Below are positions 11,001 through 23,200 of a stretch of 64,000 nucleotides of DNA, one piece after another. The DNA comes from Cubamyces lactineus. Its lineage: Eukaryota > Basidiomycota > Agaricomycetes > Polyporales > Polyporaceae. The number at the start of each line of letters is the position of its first letter. Positions within the stretch are counted from its first letter, which is position 1. The notes beneath the pieces are model-generated. The model was not told where the DNA came from. It did no database searches and worked only from the letters and a program-made list of their open reading frames with translations. Location of the stretch: the NCBI GenBank assembly GCA_022376465.1, contig JACDTU010000020.1, positions 62,001-126,000 on the forward strand, written 5' to 3'. A program made the position numbers and the translations under genes.

Positions 11001-12549
11001 TCACTTCTGCTTCTTTGCGTATACATCGCCGAGGAGAACGGCGATGTCCCTCCATGGGCCACACGACAGAGCGACCTTCTTGTGCAGGTTCACGAGGGTG
11101 CGCTGGTTATCCTATTGATACGAGTACATCAGTATGAGTGATACGGGAGCAGATCAATGCGAACACTCACGGTTGAAGGGTCCGCCTTGACGTTCTCGAA
11201 CGCTGCAAGGTAGTTGGCGAGTTCCTTGGCGAGCTATACGAGCGTCACTCAGATTATGTCAAAGTATAGTAGAGAGTGATGTGGTACCTGTTGCGACAAG
11301 TTGGGCAAGGTCCTAAGCTGCTCTATCTGGGTGTCCAAGCCCTTCTGGATATCGCGGTCGACTTGCATGAGCGCGTCAAGGTCGATGCTTTCGCCGTCGC
11401 GCGCAGCGGAGGAGGCGTTGATCAGTCTTGCCTGAGCGATCTCGAGCTGCTCCTGAAGATCTGGAGCATAGAGCAATCAGAGAGTGAGAAGACGCGATGG
11501 AAACAGCGACTTACCACGGCGCTGAGCCTCCTTCGAGTCCTTGCCATCGCCAGAGAGCAACTTCTTGGCCGCATCCATGGCCTCGGCCTTGGACTGGGCG
11601 ACTTCAGCGGCCTTTTTCGCCTTGGCCTTCTTGTCCTTGTCGGCCTCTGAGATCGTCGCCTCATCGTCGTCCTCAGTCTTCTTCTTACCGCCCAGGAGAC
11701 CGCCAATGTATCCTGAGGCGCGTCGGGTGGCTTGGCGAGCAGTGTCCTCGTCCTCTTTCTTAATCTGTGCGAGCACGTTAGCATGTCTGTTAAACAATAG
11801 AGAGATATAGGGGAGCGCCGATTCACCTTCGCGCTGATCCTGGTTAGAGTCGATGATGGTCAGCAGACTTCAACATAGGGGCTGAACAAGACGTACTCCT
11901 TAATCTGCTTGCTGAGCGCGGCGACCTCTGCTTGTGCAGCGTCAAGTTCTGCGCGGACGGCGACATCGCGCGTCTTGAATGCGGCCGCGAGATCCCTCCC
12001 GATCAGCTGGAAGCTTTCCTTGAGAGCGGCGATGTCCGCAGACTGGTCGAAGTCCAGTCCTTGAAGTTTCTAGAGCGGCATATGCGTAGATTAGTCGGCA
12101 GCTCGACGACGCATGCAGGATGCTGAGCACGTACCACGTTGAGGGCACTGAACTCTTCGATCATGTCGTCGGCTGCACCCGGCTCATTCACATCTCCTTG
12201 GAGGGAGATGTAGTCTGATGTAATGTATCCATGAGTGCGTGCGTTGCAAGTGAGGCGAACAGAGGACTTACACTTGATGGTAGCAGCGAGCTTAGCAGCA
12301 GCCGCATCCGAAGCGTCGAGGATGTTGTTGTATCCCTGCGTACTGATGGTAAGCTCAGCGGAATCTAAGAGGTGACAGTGAACTGACTGTGCGGTTCTCC
12401 GACCACTGGTCGCGGAAGTAGGTGGAGGCGAAGCTGTCAACGGAGCCGACCTTGGGCTCATTCTCGAGGATGACACGGCGCAGAGTGCTGGCGGTGTTGG
12501 TGAGATTGCGCAGGGCGCTGGCAGATTGGGCGACGGTTTGAGCGGACAT
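11001..12549 (-). CDS. alpha-helical pore-forming-like protein, polar partner
   Basis: Nine exons join cleanly: 12549-12388, 12335-12272, 12214-12135, 12069-11897, 11839-11827, 11764-11515, 11460-11288, 11233-11171 and 11111-11001 (162, 64, 80, 173, 13, 250, 173, 63 and 111 nt), giving 362 residues. The protein is almost wholly helical, with heptad-like stretches such as DVAVRAELDAAQAEVAALSK and LEIAQARLINASSAARDGE. It has no signal peptide. It is a paralogue of the divergent neighbour at 14073-15721: all eight introns match in phase, including the 13-nt microexon, and the last exons have equal length. From about residue 165 it has a Gly patch (ASGYIGGLLGG) followed by a Lys/Asp/Glu-rich stretch, where the neighbour has a long hydrophobic segment. 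Resemblance to ClyA/Hbl/Xax-type alpha-pore-forming proteins is inferred from the helical layout and the paralogue; I cannot name a subfamily. It may be a soluble partner subunit. Confidence 0.75.
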
Positions 12550-12640
12550 GGTTGAGGATGCGAAGGGTGCAGTAGTGTGGCGGTTTGTAGGAGTTGTGAG
12601 GAGCTGGTGTGGTGAGGGGAAAGGTCTGCCGCATCCTGTC

Positions 12641-12646
12641 TATATA
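12641..12646 (-). promoter_or_regulatory. TATA box, left gene of pair
   Basis: TATATA read on the minus strand, about 92-97 bp upstream of the ATG at 12549, followed by a CT-rich leader. Confidence 0.5.
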
Positions 12647-13980
12647 CTAGGAGCCGCGTGCAGGCGCCCAAGCAGAGTATAGCTCATGCGCAGACAAGAG
12701 AGTCCTTCATGCCAGGCGATGAGTTCGCCACCAGCAATCCTGGTGCGCGAGGAGTCGAAGAGCAAGAACCGGGTCAGGGCAATTCCGTGTTGAACTGGTA
12801 CCTGGTCTAACGTACCTGGCCCAGGCCACTGCGAGCACGTCTCGAAATATATTGTTCGGCGGTTTGCTCGAGCGGAGAGTAAGACGTGCTGGCGTACTTG
12901 TCCGCAAAGGCGAAAGTCCCGGCAGGTACAGGAGGCGATCCAGAAGACGGACGCGGCCCTGGCGTTGTTTGTTACGTTCTCGGATGCTTGAATGGCAGCG
13001 CAAAAGACGGAACGTGGCCAGGTTAGCAGGGTCTGCGGCTGTGTAGCTGTCATTAGTGATTGTCATTTCAAGGCACAAGACTAGTCTTGTACCGGCAGCG
13101 ATGAATATCTAGTACTTGGCTAGTCAGTATGTGACCCGCCAAAAGCACTATTCTACACAAAGACACAGGATCTTGTTAATTCCGAGAACACGACATGGAA
13201 ATGGGCTGGACTTTGGAGGAGGGCGAAACGATGCTGTTCTCCCGCCGGCGCATGACATGGGTCGACGGAACAAGCAGACGCGCGTCGGGACCGCAGGAAG
13301 GGACACAAGTGGGAGTAACGAGACTGTGACCCGGGTTTCATTAAAACGTGACTAGATGTCACACAGAACGTGTCGATCTGCGTTGATGTGCCAGACTCCT
13401 CCCGAGTTCCCGCATCCAAGAGCCGCATTTACCGCCGCAGCTTTACAGCACCGGACTATGTTTGCCAACGCCTCACTGTTCTCGCGGAAGCAAAGAACGT
13501 CCACAGGAACAGCCATTAACAGAATGGTACCTTTGCGGAGGCACGCAGCAGAATCTCGGCCGTCGATCACACGTACTCGCGTCCAACAATGTTACATACC
13601 GTCGGGACAGTCAGCCTAGATGCTTGTACCTCCGCCCTCCAAAGTAGCGACGCCTGAAGGCCAATATGCGCAGGAGGACGAGAACACCGGACCCCTGTGG
13701 CTGAACAGACATCGCACTCCTCTCCGGACAGGTACCGCTGCGCACAGACTCGCAAGGTACGAGGAACACGAACGTCCGCCTAAGGCGGTATGTGGTCTAT
13801 GGAACTTGCGGATGACAGCGTACCTCAACCATACTGCGTGCAGACACCGGCTTGGATCATGCGCCGGATTTGTCTAGAGTGCACACGGTGAACTCGTTTG
13901 CCTGAGAGTCGACGCGTAGTACGGAGACGCAAGGCAGGTGTCTTGACTTCGCGTCGTGAACAGATCCAGTCTCCGTGGCG

Positions 13981-13988
13981 TATTTAAA
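13981..13988 (+). promoter_or_regulatory. TATA box, right gene of pair
   Basis: TATTTAAA starts 92 bp upstream of the ATG at 14073; the leader between is rich in CT and CCTC runs. Confidence 0.55.
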
Positions 13989-14072
13989 AAGACACGAACG
14001 TCGTCGACTCTTCCACCAGTTCACCCCGTCCTCTTCCTGCATTTGCCTCCGTCCCCTCCACTCATCACGATC

Positions 14073-15721
14073 ATGTCGGCCACTATCACCGCTACCCTCA
14101 CCTCCAATGCCGTCAGCGAGTATCAGCTCATCCTCAACAAGTCCCTCGAGAAGGAGGAGGACTTCGACACCATCAGCGAGCACTTCGCCGAGGCTCTGCG
14201 CAAGCCCGAGGTCCAAGAGCAGACGATCAAGGATATCCGTGAGTTGACAAAGACCGTCAAGGAGATCAAGGAGGCCTTCCGGAGGATCGGCGAGGGTTTC
14301 GTCGAGTTTGATGGCGCCAAGTTCCTCGACAACGACAACAACCTTCTTCAGCTCGGTGGCCAGTGGCGCGAGTACCAGACTGTTGGTGTACTTTTCTGCG
14401 TGTTGGTTGTCGACGGACGTTGACGTTGGTTGTATACAGCGATTCCAAGATATCTTGGACAGGAGTTTCGACAATGCGAGCAGGGCCGCTGCGTTCATGC
14501 ACCGTACGTCTATCAGCTTCAAGGCAGCTTGTCTGTACTAACGTCACACGACCGTACAGAGTACAGCAAGGCCATCCTCACCGACGTCGACCAATCATGT
14601 TACGGCGACCTCCAGATCGAGCTCCAAGCCTTCGTCAAGGTAAAGTCGTTGGCGTTTCCCGCGAGACCTCAATCTGATCTTGCTCGCAGAAACTCGAGTC
14701 GAAGGCTGCGGAGGCCTTGCAGACGAAGAACGAGTTCACGAGGCTCGCCGACGACCTTCGTCTCTTCGCACAAACGGTTGAAGAGGCCGTGAAGAAGGCG
14801 GGTGCGCGTCTGGATAACGATCTCACCGCCGCCAGAGCGCATCTCCACAACCTCCAAGCTCAGCTCGAAGAGTACGTTCTCATAGTTTCATCATGGTTCA
14901 TCGTGCTGACTTCTTCGACAGAGTATATCACAAGGTTTGTCATTCATTCGAGCCGTTGTCGTATCAACATTGTTGACCATCCGCGTAGATGAAGAACATG
15001 GGGATAGCCTGTGTGGCTTCTCTTGCCGTCGGTGCCGTTGCAGCAGGAGTTGCCATCATCACCTTGTCCCCCGTCGCAATGTTCTTTGCTGTAGTGAGTG
15101 AATCGGTACGCCGATACCGCTTATATGCACTGATGCGTTGTTGCCAGACATCGGTCATCAGCGCTCTCACCACTGGTATCAAGTACGCCGAGGCCAAGAA
15201 GGAGGCGACGAGTAAGTACCCGCGGAGCTTGAGCTGTTTATTCATACTAATGTATGTGTGCAGGGATCGAGGGGGAGATCCAGGAGTGCAACAGGAAGAT
15301 CGCCGAGCTTATGGCGAAGGAGCAGCTGCTCAAGAAGTACCAGGAAGGCCTGGAGGCGACGAAGAAGGAAATCACTGGCCTCGCGGGCAAGGTGGACACC
15401 ATCGCAAACATCTGGCAATATGTGAGTCCCACGGTGCAGCATGGTTGATGGCATGCCAATGCTTGTTTTGTTCTATCCAGCTCCGTAGCGACATGATTCA
15501 GCTGTCAGAGCAGCTTGCCCTTGCGACCGACCCGGACATGCCTGTCACGAAGGTGCGTAATACACTGTCTTGAATGTTCTCCGTTGCTGACGGTCGATCA
15601 CAACCTGCAGCGATTCTTGAGGAAGGTCGCCGCTACGCGCGAGCTATACATGAAGCTCGCCACGCTGCTCGACATGTACGCGAAGAGCAGGCCCGAGGAC
15701 GATAAGCCGGAGGTGATGTAG
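14073..15721 (+). CDS. alpha-helical pore-forming-like protein with membrane segment
   Basis: Ten exons: 14073-14381, 14440-14503, 14560-14639, 14690-14871, 14922-14934, 14989-15093, 15148-15211, 15264-15421, 15481-15552 and 15611-15721 (309, 64, 80, 182, 13, 105, 64, 158, 72 and 111 nt), giving 385 residues. Long amphipathic helices flank one hydrophobic segment at about residues 221-251, seen in GIACVASLAVGAVAAGVAII and SPVAMFFAV. After it come charged coiled-coil helices, for example RKIAELMAKEQLLKKYQEGL. One hydrophobic hairpin or tongue set in the middle of a helical bundle is the hallmark of ClyA, Hbl/Nhe and Xax-type alpha-pore-forming proteins. There is no signal peptide, so release would be unconventional or the target intracellular. 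The upstream neighbour is its paralogue without this segment. Alternatives: a general coiled-coil membrane protein, or an antagonist or defence factor. Fold assignment is inference. Confidence 0.8.
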
Positions 15722-16272
15722 GTCGCTTAGTTGCGCGTGGCTATGGTTGTTGTATTATCTCTTTTGTCGGATTGGGATTATCTGTACGTCTCCGAGTTAT
15801 TTTCTCTTTTGAGTAATGCACCATGTACCTTGCATCGTCCTATGTCTATGTTTTACGTGATCAAGTGACTGCCGTTGCGTGTACGCGCACGTTGAATGTT
15901 CTAAATGGTAGTCTTGAAACGAGGCCGACAAGAGAACACCCCGAGCTGCTCCATAACTGGTGTCCCTTCTCTTCCTCCATTGTTCGCTGTTAGTAGTCGT
16001 AAGCGACCTATGGCGATGGCACCGCACGAAGGACGGACTCTGCGAACGAGAACAGCCTACGAACGGCAATTGTTGTAGTAGACGCTCGCAGGCGAGCGTG
16101 ATTAGAAGACAGGCCAATTGTAGCTCAAGCAAGCACCTTCCCCTTCAACCTTCGTCGCTTTCCCCACTACACCTCCTCTCATCTACAGCAAAGCCACGGC
16201 CTCAAAGCGCATCAAGCGAATCGTGGTTAATTTTCTGCGTAAAACGACATTCGTACAGCAGAATAGTACGGG
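15722..16272. other. intergenic, 550 bp
   Basis: Holds the 3' flank of the pore-forming-like gene and the 5' flank of the CCCH gene. Only short unsupported open frames are present. Confidence 0.6.
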
Positions 16273-18679
16273 ATGGCTTCGCAGGACATTCGTCGCAAGC
16301 CGTTCTCACCAGACAGAAGGTGCCATGTACGTATCCATCTTCTCGTTTAATGTAAATCTTCCTTTCGTCTGGTCGCGGCGTTGAGCATGCAGAGTAGTGG
16401 TTTGACAGTAACGGAAGGCCATTCAAGCGTAGGGATGGAGGGTTGGGCTGCCCGAGAGAGGGTCGGTGCTACTTCGCGCATCCCACCGATCTCGAGACTT
16501 GGAGGAGTGCAAGGCCGAGCGGCGATCCCCCATTACAACATCTGACGAACGAAGAGTACCGCTTGGTTGTAGGCCGTCACCGCTCCCCCGAGCCTCCGCG
16601 CATCTTCCATCCTGCTGCCCGGCCGCGCTCGCTTAGTCCTGCACGCAGACGGTCGCCCCCGCGGCGGATCAGCCGAGAACGTGAACCCCCCTCCCTGGCC
16701 TCGAGGATTCGTCGCCGATCAGCGAGCCGTGAACGCGAGACGCGACAGTTCATTCCCCGGAGCTCCAGGTCCAGATCTCCAGGTCGCGGACGTGTATTGC
16801 AACGTTCCCCGCCTGCGCCGCCTCGCGGTCCCCGGATGTCCATGGGTGGACCTATCCCTGATGGTCCTCGAGGAGCTATAGCTGATACCAGGAGCCCCGT
16901 GGTCTTCTCGAAGGTGGAAGCCGACGTGATGATGAGGGACGCCACAAGGCCGCCACCATACAGGAGAGATGATAGTGTTGCAAGCTCTATTCATGGAATA
17001 CGACCCCAAACTCCTGCAAGAGCCTCCCAAGCTCCAGCTTTGATATCTAATGCGCAGGCCACCCCCGCGCAGATACAGACTTCGCCATCTACCGATACTA
17101 CGCCTACTCCGGCGCCCGCTGCGCCATCTGCTCAACCCGATAATCTCAACTCATTGCTCGAGAGCTCAACGATGCAGTGGCAACAAATCTCTTCCGCCGT
17201 TGCAAATGCCTCTTCTGTTACTACAGGTCTGACTAAGACGACTCCGCCAAATGATACCTTGGATGATGCGTCTTCTGAAGAGAGGGGTAAGATCTGGTCG
17301 AACCGTATCGAGTGAGTCTCCCGATTGTCTCCCTTATATGCGTCTCATTGGCAACGACCCCACGTTCCAGACTGCTTGCGCTGGCCGTCAGGACTCATAA
17401 CGAATGCCGCTCCTTGGAAAACGACGTCCGCGACTATCAGCACCTCGTGGAATCGTTCAGCTATCAGAACCTGCCTCAAGAGGATAAGTCCGTAATCGAT
17501 GGCCATCTGCACACTCTCCAGGTCCGTCTGGGGGAGAAAAACGACGAGATGAAGAGAATCTTGACGCAGCTGACGGACATGAAGTTCTGGATAACATATG
17601 CGGACAAATCAAAGGCCTCACCACCACAAGATGGCGGTCAAGAGGTATCAAAGCAGATTCACGAGTTGAAGTCGGCCGTGTCGCAACTGCAGGGGATATT
17701 CCAAACCGTCGGAGCTCGATGGGAGCAAGTTTCGAAATCTTTGCAGAGCAACCGACTGAACAGCCTTGGGATCGATCTTTCTGGCGGCCCCAAAGGAGTA
17801 GGCCAATCAAACGTACTCATCGCAGAGGCAATCGTCCCCAAGGAACTGGAGAAAATACGTGGCGCCATCGCAAGCTTCGAAGAGCGTCTTGGGTCCCTGG
17901 AGAATACGACGATGCAAAGCAGTGATTCTATACTGGAGCAGCTGGATGCGATAGTTGCCGAGAACATGCAAGCACTTATACTCGCCGCCACTGGAACTGT
18001 GCAAGCCAAGCCGCCTCCGCCTCGGCCCGCCAACACGCTAAGCGTGCATCAGCTCAAGATGCTGGAGACGCTGCAACAGAACGCCGCGGTGACGGCGCAA
18101 CAGGTCCAACAGCTCTCGCAGAAGGTGACAGATATGGCGGGCATGAACGAACAGCTGCAGACGGAGAACTCGCACCTCGTCGCGGAGAACGCACAGCTCC
18201 GACAGCAACTCGCAGAGGTGGGTCGGATCGGTTGCGCGTCCCCGGTAGCGCTGACTCCTGGACCGTCGCAGGCGATGGCCATTCAGATGCCGGCAGCCAG
18301 CGATTCAGCGAAACTGGACCAGATGCAGGCGGAGATGAAGGCTCTGAACGCGGCGGTCGTCGCGTACCTCGCGCAGCGCCCCACCACGACGCCTGCCCTA
18401 CCCTCCGCGGATGTCTTGGCCGAGCAGCTTGTACCGCGACTCGCAACCGCAATCCCGAAGGCGATCACATCGGAATTGCAAGGTTTCCTCCAAGAGATGT
18501 TTCGTTCACAACAGGCTGAAATCAAGGGACTGGTGACGACGATGTCCTCGCAGGATTCTGCCGACATTATTCGAGGTCTGGTAGAGAAGGTCACTGCCAT
18601 GGAGGGTTCGCGGAGCGCTTCGTGTTCACCTCTGACTACTTCGAACGGTGCGGGATCGGAGACGAAGATGGAGGCATAA
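16273..18679 (+). CDS. CCCH zinc-finger, RS-rich, coiled-coil protein
   Basis: Three exons (16273-16326, 16398-17311, 17371-18679) give 758 residues. The first intron was placed because acceptor gagtag before TGGTTTGAC is the one that keeps frame. It builds one CCCH finger: CHWFDSNGRPF, then GLGCPREGRCYFAH, spacing C-x17-C-x5-C-x3-H. From about residue 70 to 160 follows an Arg/Ser/Pro-rich tract (SRSPGRGRVLQRSPPAPPRG). After a low-complexity Pro/Thr region come long coiled coils (QQVQQLSQKVTDMAGMNEQL). A single CCCH finger with an RS-like tract suggests nuclear RNA binding, but the coiled-coil C-terminus matches no named family I recognise. The long exons, unlike the neighbours, make the frame very secure. 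Confidence 0.85.
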
Positions 18680-19056
18680 GCAGCAATTGTACGACATATG
18701 TTTCTTGCGATTCCCTTATTCATTATGTCCGTGTCCATATCATGCACCCCTTCTTGTACCACTTTATGAACTTGTCCGGCTCTGACTCTTGTCGTCAGTG
18801 TACTTGTTCACTCTCGCATACCATTCCTCTTGAGTAACTTCATAGCAGCATACGGCCCGCAGTGGTCGTCATTACGACATGGAGCGAACTCTCATAGGTG
18901 TGACCGAAAAACTCCATTCACACCCATATGAATACAATTTTGAGACGTCTGTCGCATATGCATGGAGCGTGCATACTACATAGTGCGCGGAGGGCAGATA
19001 GCGGCGGTAAGGGTACGTAAAGCGAAGAGGAGGGAGGCGAGATCATGCAGAGACGA
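18680..19056. other. 3' flanks of convergent genes
   Basis: Between the stops of the CCCH gene and eL42. Nothing beyond short unsupported open frames. Confidence 0.6.
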
Positions 19057-19732
<676 letters not shown>

Positions 19733-20240
19733 GGCGTAAGTGTCGGCGGCGGCGTTGGCTGGCTAGATTTTGGCGTCGGCGTGCTTGAGTACTTGCTTCC
19801 CCTCCGACGGAAACGGCAAGCAGTTGTTAGTATAAGGTTCAATCTCCGACCCAGCCACCCATCAGACGCCAGACGTTCGGCGTCTACACATTACCATCGC
19901 AAACATCGGCGCTTATTCATACACTTGCGCTGTGGCATGTGAATCACTGTTGAATTTACTAAGTTTTGAGCATAAAATCTACGCTTTTCGTCCAGACTAT
20001 CCACGCACACAAAACTGATATATAGATCAATATCTTTAACTACGCACGTAGCTATATCAAGGTATACACATAGCGTCACGGTCATGGAATTCGTCGTCAT
20101 TAGAAGGGTACAAACAGAGACTTACAAGCAGCCAGTCCCAAAAAAGAAGATAGAGCGATGCGAACAGAGCACGAATATGAGATAGCAATGATACAGCATG
20201 TGTTGCACGAGATCGAGACGGAAGCCCAGGGAACGAGAGG
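19733..20240. other. eL42 promoter and PDS5 3' flank
   Basis: About 500 bp between same-strand genes. Expected to hold the eL42 promoter and possibly a 5' UTR intron. No coding feature seen. Confidence 0.5.
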
Positions 20241-23200
20241 CTAGTCGTCTGAAGCTGCCGCTTTGGCTTGTCGTTTGGCTGCTCGTCGGGCCTGTTTCTT
20301 TGCTTGCGCCTGCATCACAGATTAGCCCGCGTGCAATCAAGGTAAGAAGAAGTACGCATACCCTCGTTCTGCGTTTGCCATTCTTCTCTTCATTCTCGTC
20401 TTCTACTTCCTCCTCCGAAGATGACTCGGGCACCTCCGCTTGCTTGCCTGGGGACGTTGGCTTCTCGCCGTCATCGTCGTCGTCATCGTCTTCGGATTGT
20501 GAGTGGTCCGATTCCTCCTCGTCAGACTCGTCCGCCTTTCGCTTTCGAGCGGTCCGTTGACGCCTTTGAACCTGTCGTGAGCCGTCACTATTATATACAA
20601 GTAATACGCGACGTACTTCGCAGCTCCGTTCGTCTTCGTTGCAGCCTTCCGCTTTGTAGCAGGCTTTCGAGGGGCCCGCACCTTGTCGGGCTACATGGAA
20701 TACAAAAATGAGCTTATGGGTTCACGATGATCGTACTGGGAATCATGCCTTCGCCTCTTGCGCTGCCTTGGATTGCTTTTCGGCAAGCCAAGCTAATGCT
20801 TCCTCGGGAAGATAGACCGTCTTGAGGATCTGCAATACGAGAGTCAATGCCCGTCTTAAGTCTCATTACGGAGTCATAATCTACCTCGTTGGCAGCTTCT
20901 GCACTGGGCAACGCTCGCAAGATGTCGCCCGGTAAGCGGACCTTTCCAGGGTATGTCTCCAGATTCCACCCGTGCGCCTTAGCGTGCGCTTTGATCAGAT
21001 GCTGCGAGAGCTCTCCGCACGCATACAGGTTCTGCGAGCCACATCGAAGTGATCAGTCTGCGCTCCGCTATAAGAGGAAACAAATGACACACTTCACTGT
21101 AAACATGCGACTCAGCATCCCGCACCGTCTTCGCTTTCAGCGCGATGTGGTATAGCAATGAGACGTTCTCGTTCGACGCGACGAGGTCGAGGTAGAACTG
21201 GATATATTTGGCGATGTCCGGCAGGTATTCGTGTTCGATCTTGAAGTCGGGGTGATGTGCGAGGAGGTGAAGCAGTCGGATGAAGGTAGATTCGAAGCGA
21301 GCAAGTCGTGCGGCTGAGAGATGTAGTATATCAGAAACCAGACATGGTGGTTGTTGATACGGAACGGACCTTTCGGCATTGCTCGCAATGCGTAGGAAAC
21401 GTATGCTTGCGCCTTGCTCTTGACATCCTCCTCCGGGTCGTGCACAGAGAGGAAGGGGATGATGTTGTACTGCACAGGTAGCTTGCCCCTCGAAAGCAAA
21501 GACACCAGCTTGTCCAGGAAGGACATCCGGACCTGGTATACAGGATCCTAAACCACCCGGTATCAGTCAGAATCCCACGCAGTCAATGGTCTTGTCGGTA
21601 TTACCTGGATAGTCAGCGCGATAGCTACGAAGTGCTTTGCCACCTCCTGCACGTACTTCTGTATCGTCGACAGGTGCAAAAGGGACGTCGCCGCTTGCAA
21701 TCTCAGACGAGACTTCGTTTTGGGGCTGTCTCGCGCATCCGCAGAGAACGCGCCTTCGTACTGCAGCACCGTCGAGAACATCCGGATCACGGGTTGAGCG
21801 ATCTCCAGGGCAGTCTCTGATGACGCGTGCGCCAGGCAACGGTTTCGACAGACTTTCAGGGCGAGGACTTTTGCGTGCAGCTCCAGCGGCATGATCGCAT
21901 CGTCTACCCAATCTTCATCTGTCTCCATCTAAAAGGACAGATGTGAACCAACCAGACGCGACAAATGAGATGAGGGTACGTACCTCATCGTCCTCAGCGG
22001 AAGACGACTTCAAGACTTGCTTGACGAGGAAAGCAGTGACGACATCGCTCTTCTGCTCGAAGGCATCAGGAGCACGCAGAGCGAGCTGCGCAAGGACTGC
22101 GATGTGGGCGACTAGCTTGTCTGGGTCGACATCTGCTAGTGTATCTGATATCGACTGCACCTTGTCGTGAGCAATGTGTAGTCACCAGAATACTTGATAG
22201 ACTTGCCTCGATAACCTGTTCGCAAAGCTCTTCTGCATTGCGCATGCACGCGATCAGCCTCGCCGCGAACTTGGCATGTCTCGCATTCGACTCCATCACA
22301 AACCGCATCACCCGGTCGACCGTACGCCTGCACAATCACTATCAACAACACTGCTCGGAGCCTGGCAACGATATGGTCATCAAGCACGCACTTGTCACTT
22401 GGAGCCAACTTCGCGTCCCACGACGCAACAGCAGCGAGCGCCTGCAAGCAAGCCTCCACCAGCCGCGCATTCCGTTCGTCCGCGATCGCCTTGGAGAACT
22501 CGCCCACGTGAGCCTTGTACACCGCAGGGCAATGCTTCGATAGGTACGTGAGCCACAGCTGCGCCGAATGGGCGGCGTGCTGCGCACGTCCCTCCGGCTC
22601 GTTCGACCCTGTGCCGCTGACGAACATGGAGAACGTCTGGCCGAGCGTTTGCGTCTGGGTCTGCGAGTACGCGACGGCAGACGGCTCGAAACCTTTCTGG
22701 ACGCGTTTGACGAAGGTGGGTATCGACGAAGAGTTGACTAGGTGGAGCGTGGCGCGCCGTAGGAAGATCGACATCGTGCCAACGGCGGAAGACGAAGACT
22801 GCTCCAGACGTCGCAGAAACTCGCTCTAGGGCGACATCCATGTAAATGATACAGAGATACCAACAAACTCTACCGTACGCACCCTGGCTTTGACGAGGCC
22901 CTTCAAGTCAGTCTGTATATCCATGCAGGTCTTGAGTAGTTTGTACAAGCGGCCTTCATTCGATTTGGCGAAAGCCTGCAAATCCTCCATCGCCTTATGC
23001 GGATCCGGGAATTGCGCTAGACTGCGTCAGCATAGGCACCCGAACACTACGGACGTATGACCTACCAGCCGTAACTTTCAAGATGGCGTTCATTCGTTCC
23101 GTGACACCCTCCTCGTCTTCATCGATGACACCGCCCTGCGAACCGTCACGCTCGCAGTCTAGGTCCGGTTTGCGAATCACTCACATTGTACTCAACGCAG

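Larger units (their letters stand above)
12550..14072. promoter_or_regulatory. shared divergent intergenic of the paired genes
   Basis: About 1.5 kb separates the two divergent start codons. A TATATA element lies at 12641-12646 for the left gene and TATTTAAA at 13981-13988 for the right gene, each about 92-97 bp before its ATG. Both leaders are pyrimidine-rich. Open frames between them (for example 12640-13078 minus) show no domain. Expression of the two genes may be coordinated from this interval. Confidence 0.6.

Noticed and set aside
12640..13078. Minus-strand frames of 123-137 codons between the divergent pair
   Set aside because: No motif, no continuation across splice sites, and two competing frames overlap; treated as intergenic.
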